Source: Bog-159 sp963709155 (lineage in GTDB: Bacteria > Acidobacteriota > Terriglobia > Bryobacterales > Bryobacteraceae). Taken from it: DNA of 64,000 nucleotides. The position numbers were made by a program, and so were the translations under genes. Where the stretch lies: positions 682,001 through 746,000 of the forward strand of contig CAVPVD010000007.1 in assembly GCA_963709155.1 (NCBI GenBank), in the 5' to 3' direction. This document shows, one piece after another, positions 42,425 to 49,712 of this stretch (positions within the stretch are counted from its first letter, which is position 1; every line of letters starts with the position of its first letter). The notes below the pieces were generated by a model that saw only the letters and a program-made list of their open reading frames with translations, was not told the origin of the DNA and ran no database searches.

Positions 42425-43512
42425 TTACCGCGCGGCTGCGAAAATCGTGGCCAGTTCATGCGGCGGCACGACTTCCAACTGTTCATACGTGCAGTCTTGC
42501 GGTCTCTTATCCGTTCGCCACCTGCGGAAATGCGCCATGTGGCGGAAACGCGAACCCTGCATGTGCTCGTACGCCACTTCCACCACCAACTCCGCTTTCA
42601 GCGGCTCCCAGGAAAGATCCTTGCCGCGGCTCCAGCGGCTCTCGGCTCCCGGCACGCGGCCTCCCGTCGCCCCATCCGCCGTCAAATGGCCGACCCACGC
42701 CTTCCACGGGTGATGGTCCAGTGCGTTGGCCCGAAATGGCTCCAGAAAGCGCAGCAATTCCCTGCGCTTCTCCGTGGTGAAACTGGCGCACACACCCACG
42801 TGCTGCAGCATACCCGCATGGTCGTAAAGCCCGAGCAGCAGCGAGCCGACCGCTTCGTTCTGCGCGCCCTTGTACCAGCGAAAACCCGCCACCACGCAAT
42901 CGCACTCGCGCTCGTGCTTCACTTTCAGCATCACGCGCTTATCCGATTCGTAGTTTCCCGAGGCCGGCTTGGCCATCACGCCATCCAGGCCGGCTCCTTC
43001 GAATCGCCGGAACCAGTCCATGGCGATGGCCCGTTCCACGGTCGCGGGCGTAATGTAAACCGGCGGCGCCGCGTTCCGAAGGATGTCCTCAAGCATCTTC
43101 CGCCGTAATTCGAAGGGCGCATTCCGCAAATCCTTTTCACCGGCCAAAGTAAATCGAAAAACACAATCGAAGCCGGTGTCTGCCTGGCTAGCGTTTTGAC
43201 GCGCGATGCCGCCGGATGCAGCCGCAGTTGCAGCGCTTCGAAATCTAGCACGCTGTCGCGCGCAATTACGATTTCCCCATCGAGCACGGCGCGCGGCGGC
43301 AATTGAGACGCGAGCGCCTCCACAATTTCAGGAAAATAGCGATGCAGCGGCTTTTCATCCCGGCTTTGGATTTCAAGCTCGTCGCCATCCCGAAAAACCA
43401 GCGCACGAAAGCCGTCCCATTTCGGTTCAAAGATCCACTTACCCTCGGCCGGCAGTTCATCGACTCGTTTTGCCAGCATCGGGAGCACCGGCGGGTTCAC
43501 AGGAAGGTTCAC
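42425..43512 (-). pseudogene. ATP-dependent DNA ligase (LigD-like), one frameshift
   Basis: From the ATG at 43512 the frame gives PVLPMLAKRVDELPAEGKW and the adenylation motif EPKWDGFRAL (Lys nucleophile), then LDGEIVI and IVFFDLL. A one-base loss near 43145 moves the frame; it resumes as LAGEKDLRNAPFELRRKML, then EGAGLDGVMAKPASGNY and the OB-fold motifs VMLKVKHERECDCVVAGFRW and AELVVEVAYEHMQGSRFRH, ending at 42425. Joined, it is about 362 residues, a normal length for a stand-alone ligase of the LigC/LigD type. It converges with the polymerase gene. Confidence 0.8.
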
Positions 43513-43534
43513 TTCCTCATCTTATAACGGGTAA

Positions 43535-43870
43535 ATCGGGAGGGCCGCGGCAGGGCGATTCTGTTTCAGTAGTGCAGTGGCGCGTTCGGTTTTGACCCGA
43601 AAACGGAGGTTCTCCCGGAACTCAGCTTGAAAGACGGCGACCCGCTTAGGATCTCGCTTCGCCTGGCATCTCTCGACGGAGTCCGCCAGCGGTTCCAGGC
43701 CTGGTCCGCCCTTGCTTCGGTGGCCGGAAGAAGGGCGACGTCGCGCGCTCCCCGCCGCCGAACGATCACGGTTTCCTGCTGGTCCACCACCCGATCGAGA
43801 ACGCTGGTGTGATTGCGCGCAATCTGCACCGTAACGAGTTGCGTCACCTGCGGCGAAGTGCGCCGCTCGA
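43535..43870 (-). pseudogene. Relic of a Phd/YefM-Txe-type toxin-antitoxin pair
   Basis: On the minus strand one frame reads TSVLDRVVDQQETVIVRRRG, the core of Phd/YefM antitoxins. A second frame downstream reads RVAVFQAEFRENLRFRVKTE, the front of a YoeB/Txe toxin. Neither has a full frame, start or end. This is a decayed module; the assignment is by eye and moderately uncertain. Confidence 0.4.
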
Positions 43871-44542
43871 TCCCGGCTATGTTCCGTGGCGATCCGTTTT
43901 CGGCGGGCGCTGAGGCGCATCTTGAAGCCAAGGAGAAGGTGAAAGTCCCCGTGCGCGGCTGCGTCTGCCGTCTGGGCAGCGATCCTCGATTGCGAGTGGA
44001 GGCCAAGGGCTAGGGAGCATCCCGGCCGTGGCTGTCACACCGCGGTCCGGCTGCTCGAAACCGCTTCGCTCTTAGCGATTCATGCGCAATGCGAGAGAAC
44101 TGTTTGGCGCGGGATTCGAGGCGCGCCGCACCTGAGGACCGCTGCTGGGCCTGGGGATTTGGCATTTGCTGGATGGCTAACTCGGCCGCGGTGGTGATGA
44201 ATGAATGGCTCCCCAGGCGCGGCAACCTGTATTTCCTGCTGTTCCTGGCGCTGATCTATCCGGTGACGTGGGCGCTTGGACGGAGCTTGTCGCAATTCCG
44301 GTCCTGGGACGAGTTGGGCCGGCCCCAGTCTTTGTTTGACGATTCGGAAGACGCAAGCTCAGAGCCGGACTTAAAAGTCCCACCGGCACGCTGACGCGTG
44401 CGCCAGGGCCACGCGCCCTTCCCAGGGGTGAACAAGGGAGTCCCAATAGCGGACACCTCGATTTCGTATCTCCGGTGTACTCAATATGTTAGGAGTGGTG
44501 CCGTAATTGCGGCTACAATGCGACAATGTTGTTAACCGCTCC
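43871..44542. other. Intergenic region with doubtful small membrane protein
   Basis: A plus-strand frame from the ATG at 44173 has one hydrophobic helix (LYFLLFLALIYPVTWALG), and its last ten codons run into a family A repeat (PDLKVPPAR), so its true end is unsure. Nothing else is supported. A loose inverted element lies near 44505-44535, just before the NtrC-type gene. Confidence 0.3.
44365..44405. repeat. Hairpin repeat, family A copy 5
   Basis: Imperfect arms around GGACTTAAAAGTCC, then GCACGCTGACGCGTGC and GCCA. One stem base differs, giving a weaker hairpin than the other copies. It lies upstream of the NtrC-type regulator. Confidence 0.65.
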
Positions 44543-45913
44543 ATGAAACTGACCGATGCCTATGTGCCGAGGATTCTGATCGCCGACGACCAGCCGGATG
44601 TGCTGGAAGCGTTGCGCTTCCTGATTAAGGGAGAGGGGTATCAGGCCGAAGCCGTCAATTCGCCGGCGGGTGTTTTGGATGCCGTGGAATCGCGCGACTT
44701 CGACGCGGTGGTGATGGACTTGAACTACACCCGGGATACCACTTCCGGGCAAGAGGGCCTGGACCTGCTCAACCGGCTGATGGCCCTCGACAGCACGCTG
44801 CCGGTGATCGTGATGACCGCATGGGGCAGCGTGGATCTGGCCGTCGAAGCCATGCGGCGGGGAGCCCGCGACTTCATCCAGAAACCCTGGGATAACGCGC
44901 GCCTCTCGGCGATCCTGGGCACGCAAATCGAATTGGGTAGGGCGCTGCGCAAAGGACAGATCCTGGAAGCCGAGAACCGGCTGCTGCGCGCCGAGCAATT
45001 TCCCAGCCTGATCGCGCAATCCGCAGCCATGCAGCCGGTTTTGGATATGATCTCGCGCGTGGGACCCTCCGACGCGAACGTGTTGATCACCGGCGAGAAC
45101 GGCACCGGCAAGGGACTGGTGGCGCAATCGCTGCATTCGGTTTCGCTACGCTCCCTGAAGCCGATGCTCACCGTGAACACCGGCGGGCTTTCCGAAGGCG
45201 TATTCGAGAGCGAACTCTTCGGGCATGTGAAGGGCGCGTTCACGGACGCGAAGTCGGACCGCGTAGGGCGCTTTGAAATGGCCGAAGGCGGCACGCTGTT
45301 CCTGGACGAGATCGCCAACATCTCGGCGAATCTCCAGGCCAAGCTGCTGCGCGTGCTGGAGACCGGCGAATTCGAGCGGGTGGGATCGTCGAAGACGCGC
45401 CAGGTGGATGTACGGGTACTTTCGGCCACCAATTCGGACTTGAATGGCGAGGTGGCGGGCGGGCGCTTCCGGCAGGATCTACTGTTCCGCCTGAATACGA
45501 TCGAAATTCGCCTGCCGCCGTTGCGCGAACGCCGGGAGGATATTCCGCTGCTGGCCGCGCATTTCCTGCGGCAGCATGCCGAGCATTACCGCAAGAGCCT
45601 GAGCGGCTTCGAAGACGTCGCCATGAAGGCGATGCTGGCGCACCCCTGGCCGGGCAACATTCGCGAATTAGACCATGCCGTGGAACGCGCCGTGTTAATG
45701 ACCCAGAGCGCCTGCGTGAAAGTGAACGATTTGGGACTGCGGGCGGCGCGCGACGGATCTCCGCGATTGGAAGACATGAGCCTCGAGGAAGTGGAAGGCC
45801 TGCTGATCAAGAAGGCCTTGCAGCGCTTTAACGGCAACGTCAGCCACGCGGCCAACGCGTTGGGCCTCAGCCGCAGCGCGCTTTACCGGCGCCTGCAGCG
45901 GTATGGACTCTGA
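44543..45913 (+). CDS. NtrC-family sigma-54 response regulator
   Basis: The protein is 456 residues from the ATG at 44543. The receiver domain (ILIADDQPDVLEALRF, phosphoacceptor Asp in VVMDLNY, Lys in IQKPWD) is followed by the AAA+ domain: Walker A TGENGTGKGLVA, GAFTDA in place of GAFTGA (a frequent natural variant), LFLDEIANI and ATNSDLNG. The C-terminus is a Fis-type helix-turn-helix (NVSHAANALGLSRSALYRRL). It activates sigma-54 promoters when phosphorylated, presumably by the kinase encoded 33 bases downstream. Targets unknown. Confidence 0.92.
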   Translation: MKLTDAYVPRILIADDQPDVLEALRFLIKGEGYQAEAVNSPAGVLDAVESRDFDAVVMDLNYTRDTTSGQEGLDLLNRLMALDSTLPVIVMTAWGSVDLAVEAMRRGARDFIQKPWDNARLSAILGTQIELGRALRKGQILEAENRLLRAEQFPSLIAQSAAMQPVLDMISRVGPSDANVLITGENGTGKGLVAQSLHSVSLRSLKPMLTVNTGGLSEGVFESELFGHVKGAFTDAKSDRVGRFEMAEGGTLFLDEIANISANLQAKLLRVLETGEFERVGSSKTRQVDVRVLSATNSDLNGEVAGGRFRQDLLFRLNTIEIRLPPLRERREDIPLLAAHFLRQHAEHYRKSLSGFEDVAMKAMLAHPWPGNIRELDHAVERAVLMTQSACVKVNDLGLRAARDGSPRLEDMSLEEVEGLLIKKALQRFNGNVSHAANALGLSRSALYRRLQRYGL

Positions 45914-45946
45914 GGCGTTAACCGTTTAGGGCGTTAGCAGCCGCAC

Positions 45947-47287
45947 ATGACACCTCCCAGAAAACGCCGCCGGCGCATGAAGTACGAAGGCCGGATCGTG
46001 ATCATGGCCATCCTGGCGGGCCTGCCGGGATCGCTGGTGGCGCTCATCATGCTATGGCTGCGGGATCCCACGCCTCAACCGAAGACGCAGTGGACGCTGA
46101 CGATCCTGATCGTACTGCTGTGGATGGGCTTCGCCATGGCCGTGCGGGATCGCGTGGTGTTCCCGCTGCAGACGCTCTCGAATCTGCTGTCGGCATTGCG
46201 CGAAGGCGATTTCTCGGTACGCGGACGGGCGGGCGTGGACGACGACGCGCTGGGCGAGGTGATGCGGGAGGTGAACTCGCTGGGCGGCACCCTGCGCGAA
46301 CAGCGGCTGGGAGCGCTGGAGGCTACCACGCTGCTGCGCACGGTGATGTCGGAGATCGACGTGGCTGTGTTCGCCTTCGACCATGAGCGCAAGCTGCGGC
46401 TGGTGAATCGCGCCGGCGAGCGCCTGCTGGCCGCGCCCGCGGAGCGCATCCTGGGCGCCGGGGCGGCGGAACTGCAACTGGAAAGCTGCCTGGAAGGGGA
46501 ACCGCAGCAAACGATCCAGATGACTTTTCCGGGGGGCTCGGGCCGCTGGGGCCTGCGGCGCAGCACCGTCCGCGAGCACGGGCTGCCGCTGCAATTGCTG
46601 GTGGTGGCGGACCTCACCCTGCCGCTGCGCCAACAGGAATTACAGGCCTGGCAGCGGCTGGTGCGCGTGCTGGGACACGAGTTGAACAATTCGCTGACGC
46701 CCATCAAGTCGATCGCCGGAAGCCTGGCCAGTTTGCTGACCCGGCATCCGTTGCCGGAGGATTGGGAAGACGACATGCGGCGCGGGCTCAGCGTGATCTC
46801 GACGCGCTCGGAAGCGCTGAGCCGGTTCATCGGCGCGTATGCGCGGCTGGCCAAGCTGCCGCGCCCACAACTGGAATCGATGGAAATCAAGCCGTGGGTG
46901 CAGCGCGTGGTCAACCTGGAGACGCGCGTTAGGGTGGCGCTCCTGCCGGGTCCGGATACTTTTATCCAGGGCGATCCCGATCAGCTCGAACAGGTGCTGA
47001 TCAACCTGGTGCGCAACGCCACGGATGCCTCGCTGATCACCGGCGGCGGCGTCGAGATCGGGTGGACCCGTAACGGCACCCAGGTAGAGGTGACCATCGA
47101 GGACGAAGGGCCGGGGATTTCAAATACCACCAACCTGTTCGTCCCGTTCTTTACGACCAAGCCCGGCGGCTCGGGCATCGGACTGGTGCTGAGCCGCCAG
47201 ATCGCCGAGGCGCACGGCGGAACGCTGGTGCTCGAAAACCGCACGGATCGTTTAGGGTGCGTGGCGCGCCTGCGGCTGCCGGCATAG
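45947..47287 (+). CDS. NtrY-type sensor histidine kinase
   Basis: The protein is 446 residues. Two membrane helices (IVIMAILAGLPGSLVALIML, LTILIVLLWMGFAMAV) are separated by a very short loop, so there is little periplasmic sensor. HAMP (VFPLQTLSNLLSALREGDFS), PAS-like (VMSEIDVAVFAFDHERKL), HisKA with VLGHELNNSLTPIKSIAGSL (phospho-His) and HATPase (LEQVLINLVRNATDAS, DEGPGISN, FFTTKPGGSGIGLVLSRQI) follow. It pairs with the NtrC-type regulator upstream. The short loop suggests it senses a membrane or cytoplasmic signal. Confidence 0.92.
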   Translation: MTPPRKRRRRMKYEGRIVIMAILAGLPGSLVALIMLWLRDPTPQPKTQWTLTILIVLLWMGFAMAVRDRVVFPLQTLSNLLSALREGDFSVRGRAGVDDDALGEVMREVNSLGGTLREQRLGALEATTLLRTVMSEIDVAVFAFDHERKLRLVNRAGERLLAAPAERILGAGAAELQLESCLEGEPQQTIQMTFPGGSGRWGLRRSTVREHGLPLQLLVVADLTLPLRQQELQAWQRLVRVLGHELNNSLTPIKSIAGSLASLLTRHPLPEDWEDDMRRGLSVISTRSEALSRFIGAYARLAKLPRPQLESMEIKPWVQRVVNLETRVRVALLPGPDTFIQGDPDQLEQVLINLVRNATDASLITGGGVEIGWTRNGTQVEVTIEDEGPGISNTTNLFVPFFTTKPGGSGIGLVLSRQIAEAHGGTLVLENRTDRLGCVARLRLPA

Positions 47288-47306
47288 CGCCGGGCGGCCG
47301 GAAACG

Positions 47307-47501
47307 CTAACGGATCTGCTTCTTGGACGGGCCGGTTCTGAGTGCCGCGGAGAAACTTCTGCTGGCGGTTTTCAAGCAGCTATGGATTTCATCGATGTCC
47401 AGAACTTTGGATCCATCGATCTGATCCAAAGACGCCTGGACGGACTGAATCTTCAACATACTATCGGTGATCACTTCACGCTCTAACGTTGTTAAAGGCA
47501 T
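47307..47501 (-). CDS. Small helical protein overlapping the response regulator gene
   Basis: The protein is 64 residues from the ATG at 47501, overlapping the 3' end of the regulator gene by 26 bases in another frame. The text is helical and balanced (LEREVITDSMLKIQSVQASL, VLDIDEIHSCLKTASRSFSA). No family is recognised. It could be a real co-translated partner, or the original C-terminus of the regulator after a frameshift. No strong ribosome-binding site. Confidence 0.45.
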   Translation of the reverse strand: MPLTTLEREVITDSMLKIQSVQASLDQIDGSKVLDIDEIHSCLKTASRSFSAALRTGPSKKQIR

Positions 47502-48351
47502 CAAAATTCGAGCAGCCGTGCTCCTCCACATGGCGCAGGTATCCATACTTGGCCAGCTGTTTTTTCTCGTTCGCCATGTGGATCAAAAGATCGAAACGGT
47601 GGCATTCGGCGTCATCTTCGACGATCGCCACAAACTGTTGTTCGTGCAGGTCTATCAGCTCCCGAACCGCCATCCCAAACTCGTCCAACAGCCGATTGTG
47701 TTCTTCGCAACCGGACTTACGGGCGGAAATGACGGCCGTTCCCGACGAACGATCGTTACGCATCGTGCTGCTCGCCTCCACCGATCCAGGTGCAATCGGC
47801 TTACCAGTGTGGGCCGGAGTGGACGCCAGCGCGCTCGACCCGGGTGTACCGCCTTTGGAATCATCCTGTTGGCGAAGTTGCTGCGGGCGTTCTTCGCGCG
47901 TGGGAAAGAGCGCGAAGTTCATCCAGAAGGACTCGATCGCCTCCACCAACTTCACCGTACTATCCAGACTCGTGGGCTTTTGCACGTATCCATTGGCATG
48001 CGCCATGTAGCTCTTACGTACATCGTTTGGCGACCTGGAAGTGGACAGCATGATGACCGGGATTACACGGAGCTGGGGATCGTTCTTGATCGCGGACAAC
48101 GTATCCAGACCGCCCAGCCGCGGCATATTGACATCGAGCAGAATCAGGTCGGGAAATGGAACGTCCCGGTAACCGCCCGTCCGATGCAGGAAGTCGAGTG
48201 CGTCGGAACCGTCCAAAACAAAGTGCAATTCATGTAGATGCTGTAGATTCTTCATCACTTCGCGCAGGACGCCGGCCGCGGCCGGATCGTCGTTGACAAC
48301 CAGGATGTGAAAGATATTGTTGGAGTTAGCCCTGACAGATCGGTCATCCAT
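47476..48351 (-). CDS. Rcp1-like response regulator with a helical C-terminal extension
   Basis: The protein is 291 residues from the ATG at 48351. The receiver resembles the Rcp1/CheY type that partners phytochrome-like kinases: HILVVNDDPAAAGVLREVMK, phosphoacceptor Asp in LILLDVNMPRLGG, Thr/Ser in VIMLSTSRSPNDV and Lys in YVQKPTSLD. After a low-complexity linker (about 165-225) comes a separate helical unit, CEEHNRLLDEFGMAVRELID and RFDLLIHMANEKKQLAKYGY. The extension is not a known DNA-binding or output domain. It is on the opposite strand from the NtrC/NtrY genes and converges with them. Confidence 0.8.
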   Translation of the reverse strand: MDDRSVRANSNNIFHILVVNDDPAAAGVLREVMKNLQHLHELHFVLDGSDALDFLHRTGGYRDVPFPDLILLDVNMPRLGGLDTLSAIKNDPQLRVIPVIMLSTSRSPNDVRKSYMAHANGYVQKPTSLDSTVKLVEAIESFWMNFALFPTREERPQQLRQQDDSKGGTPGSSALASTPAHTGKPIAPGSVEASSTMRNDRSSGTAVISARKSGCEEHNRLLDEFGMAVRELIDLHEQQFVAIVEDDAECHRFDLLIHMANEKKQLAKYGYLRHVEEHGCSNFDAFNNVRA

Positions 48352-48496
48352 GACGCTATGTCTCTTGACAGCGGCCGGTTTCGGATCCACCAGGCCATGC
48401 GAACAAACGCGAAATGCACGCGGAGCGCCAAACCCGATAGGAATCAACTGAAAGGCATGCCGGAGCCTCCAGTTTCGATACAATGCGGTTTGGTTC

Positions 48497-48586
48497 TTGG
48501 AGGGCGGGCAATTCTGCCCGCAGCCGGCTTTCAGCCGGCTCTGGCCGCCTGAAAGGCGGCTGCGGCCAAGATTGGCCGCCCTCCAA
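48497..48586. repeat. Family B repeat, copy 1
   Basis: A 90-base element starting TTGGAGGGCGGGC and ending GGCCGCCCTCCAA, so its ends are inverted. Inside are hairpins GCAGCCGGCT/AGCCGGCT and GCCGCCT/AGGCGGC around TTTCA or TGAA. It is the reverse complement of the copy at 52411, with one extra base there. It lies just upstream of the glucose dehydrogenase gene. Confidence 0.8.
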
Positions 48587-48611
48587 CCAAACGCGATCCA
48601 GGGAGGAAACC

Positions 48612-49712
48612 ATGAAGGCCGTAGCCGTTTATCCCGCCGACCATGCGGTCAAGATTGTCGATATCGCCGAGCCGTGCATCGCCACGCCCACGCAAGTGAA
48701 ACTGCGCGTGCTGGAAGTGGGCGTTTGCGGCACGGATAAGGAAATCTGCGCCTTTGCCTATGGCTCGCCGCCGGAGGGATCGGATCGCTTCGTGCTGGGG
48801 CACGAATCGCTCGCCGAAGTTGTGGAAATTGGAGGAGGCGTGGCAGACCTGCGCGCGGGCGATCTGGTGGTGAGCACGGTGCGGCTGCCTTGCAACGATC
48901 CGGGATGTGTCCCCTGCCGCGCCGGCCACTACGATTTCTGCATGACCGGCAACTACCGCGAACACGGCATCAAGGGGCTGGACGGCTTCATGACCGAACT
49001 GGTGGTGGAGGAGCGGCACAACCTGCATCCGGTGGGGCGCGACCTGCGCGATGTGGCGGTGCTGGTGGAACCGCTGACCATCGCGGAGAAGGCGCTGATC
49101 GAGGTGCGGGAGATCCAGCAGCGGCTGCCCTGGGGCGGCGGCCCACATCGCGCGGTGGTGCTGGGCGCGGGTCCGGTTGGATTGCTGGGGGCCATGGCGC
49201 TGGTGAATGGGGGGTTTGAAACGACTGTGTATTCGCGGTCGCCCAAGCCGAATCCGAATGCCGCCGTAGCGGAAGCCACCGGCGCGCGCTACATTTCGTC
49301 GCAGCAAACACCCATTGAAGAGATGGTTGAACAAGTGGGCAACATCGATCTGATTTACGAGGCCGCGGGCGCTCCGCAATTCGCCTTTGAAGTCTTGAAG
49401 CACCTTGGATCGAACGGCATTTATGTTTTTACGGGCGTGCCGCGTGGAGGGGAGCCGGTGAAGTTCGATACGGAGCGCATCATGTACAACCTGGTGCTGA
49501 AGAACCAGGTGGTGGTGGGAGTGGTGAACGCGGGGCCGCAGGCGTTCGACAATGCGGTGCGCGATATCGGGGTCTTCGCGGCGCGATGGCCGGAAGCGCT
49601 GCATGCCATGATCACGGGGCGGTATCCCATGGAGGCGTTCCAGGATCCGGTGGCGGGGAAAGCCGGCGGGATCAAGAACGTGATCGAGATCGCGCGGGAG
49701 GGCCGGCCATGA
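48612..49712 (+). CDS. Medium-chain glucose dehydrogenase-like oxidoreductase
   Basis: The protein is 366 residues from an ATG with GGGAGGAA upstream. It has the zinc MDR fold: catalytic zinc ligands in VGVCGTDKEI and LGHESLAEV, a Cys-rich lobe CNDPGCVPCRAGHYDFC, EPLTIAEKALIEV, and the nucleotide site VLGAGPVGLLGAMAL. The C-terminal LKNQVVVGVVNAGPQAF is typical of the glucose/galactose 1-dehydrogenase branch. It would oxidise an aldose with NAD(P)+ to the lactone. The next gene, a glucosidase, starts within its stop codon (ATGA), suggesting release and oxidation of glucose in one route. Cytosolic; no signal peptide. Confidence 0.88.
   Translation: MKAVAVYPADHAVKIVDIAEPCIATPTQVKLRVLEVGVCGTDKEICAFAYGSPPEGSDRFVLGHESLAEVVEIGGGVADLRAGDLVVSTVRLPCNDPGCVPCRAGHYDFCMTGNYREHGIKGLDGFMTELVVEERHNLHPVGRDLRDVAVLVEPLTIAEKALIEVREIQQRLPWGGGPHRAVVLGAGPVGLLGAMALVNGGFETTVYSRSPKPNPNAAVAEATGARYISSQQTPIEEMVEQVGNIDLIYEAAGAPQFAFEVLKHLGSNGIYVFTGVPRGGEPVKFDTERIMYNLVLKNQVVVGVVNAGPQAFDNAVRDIGVFAARWPEALHAMITGRYPMEAFQDPVAGKAGGIKNVIEIAREGRP

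Noticed and set aside
45241..45258. GAFTDA in the NtrC-type regulator as a sign of lost sigma-54 contact
   Set aside because: GAFTDA occurs in many working family members, so it is not treated as a defect.
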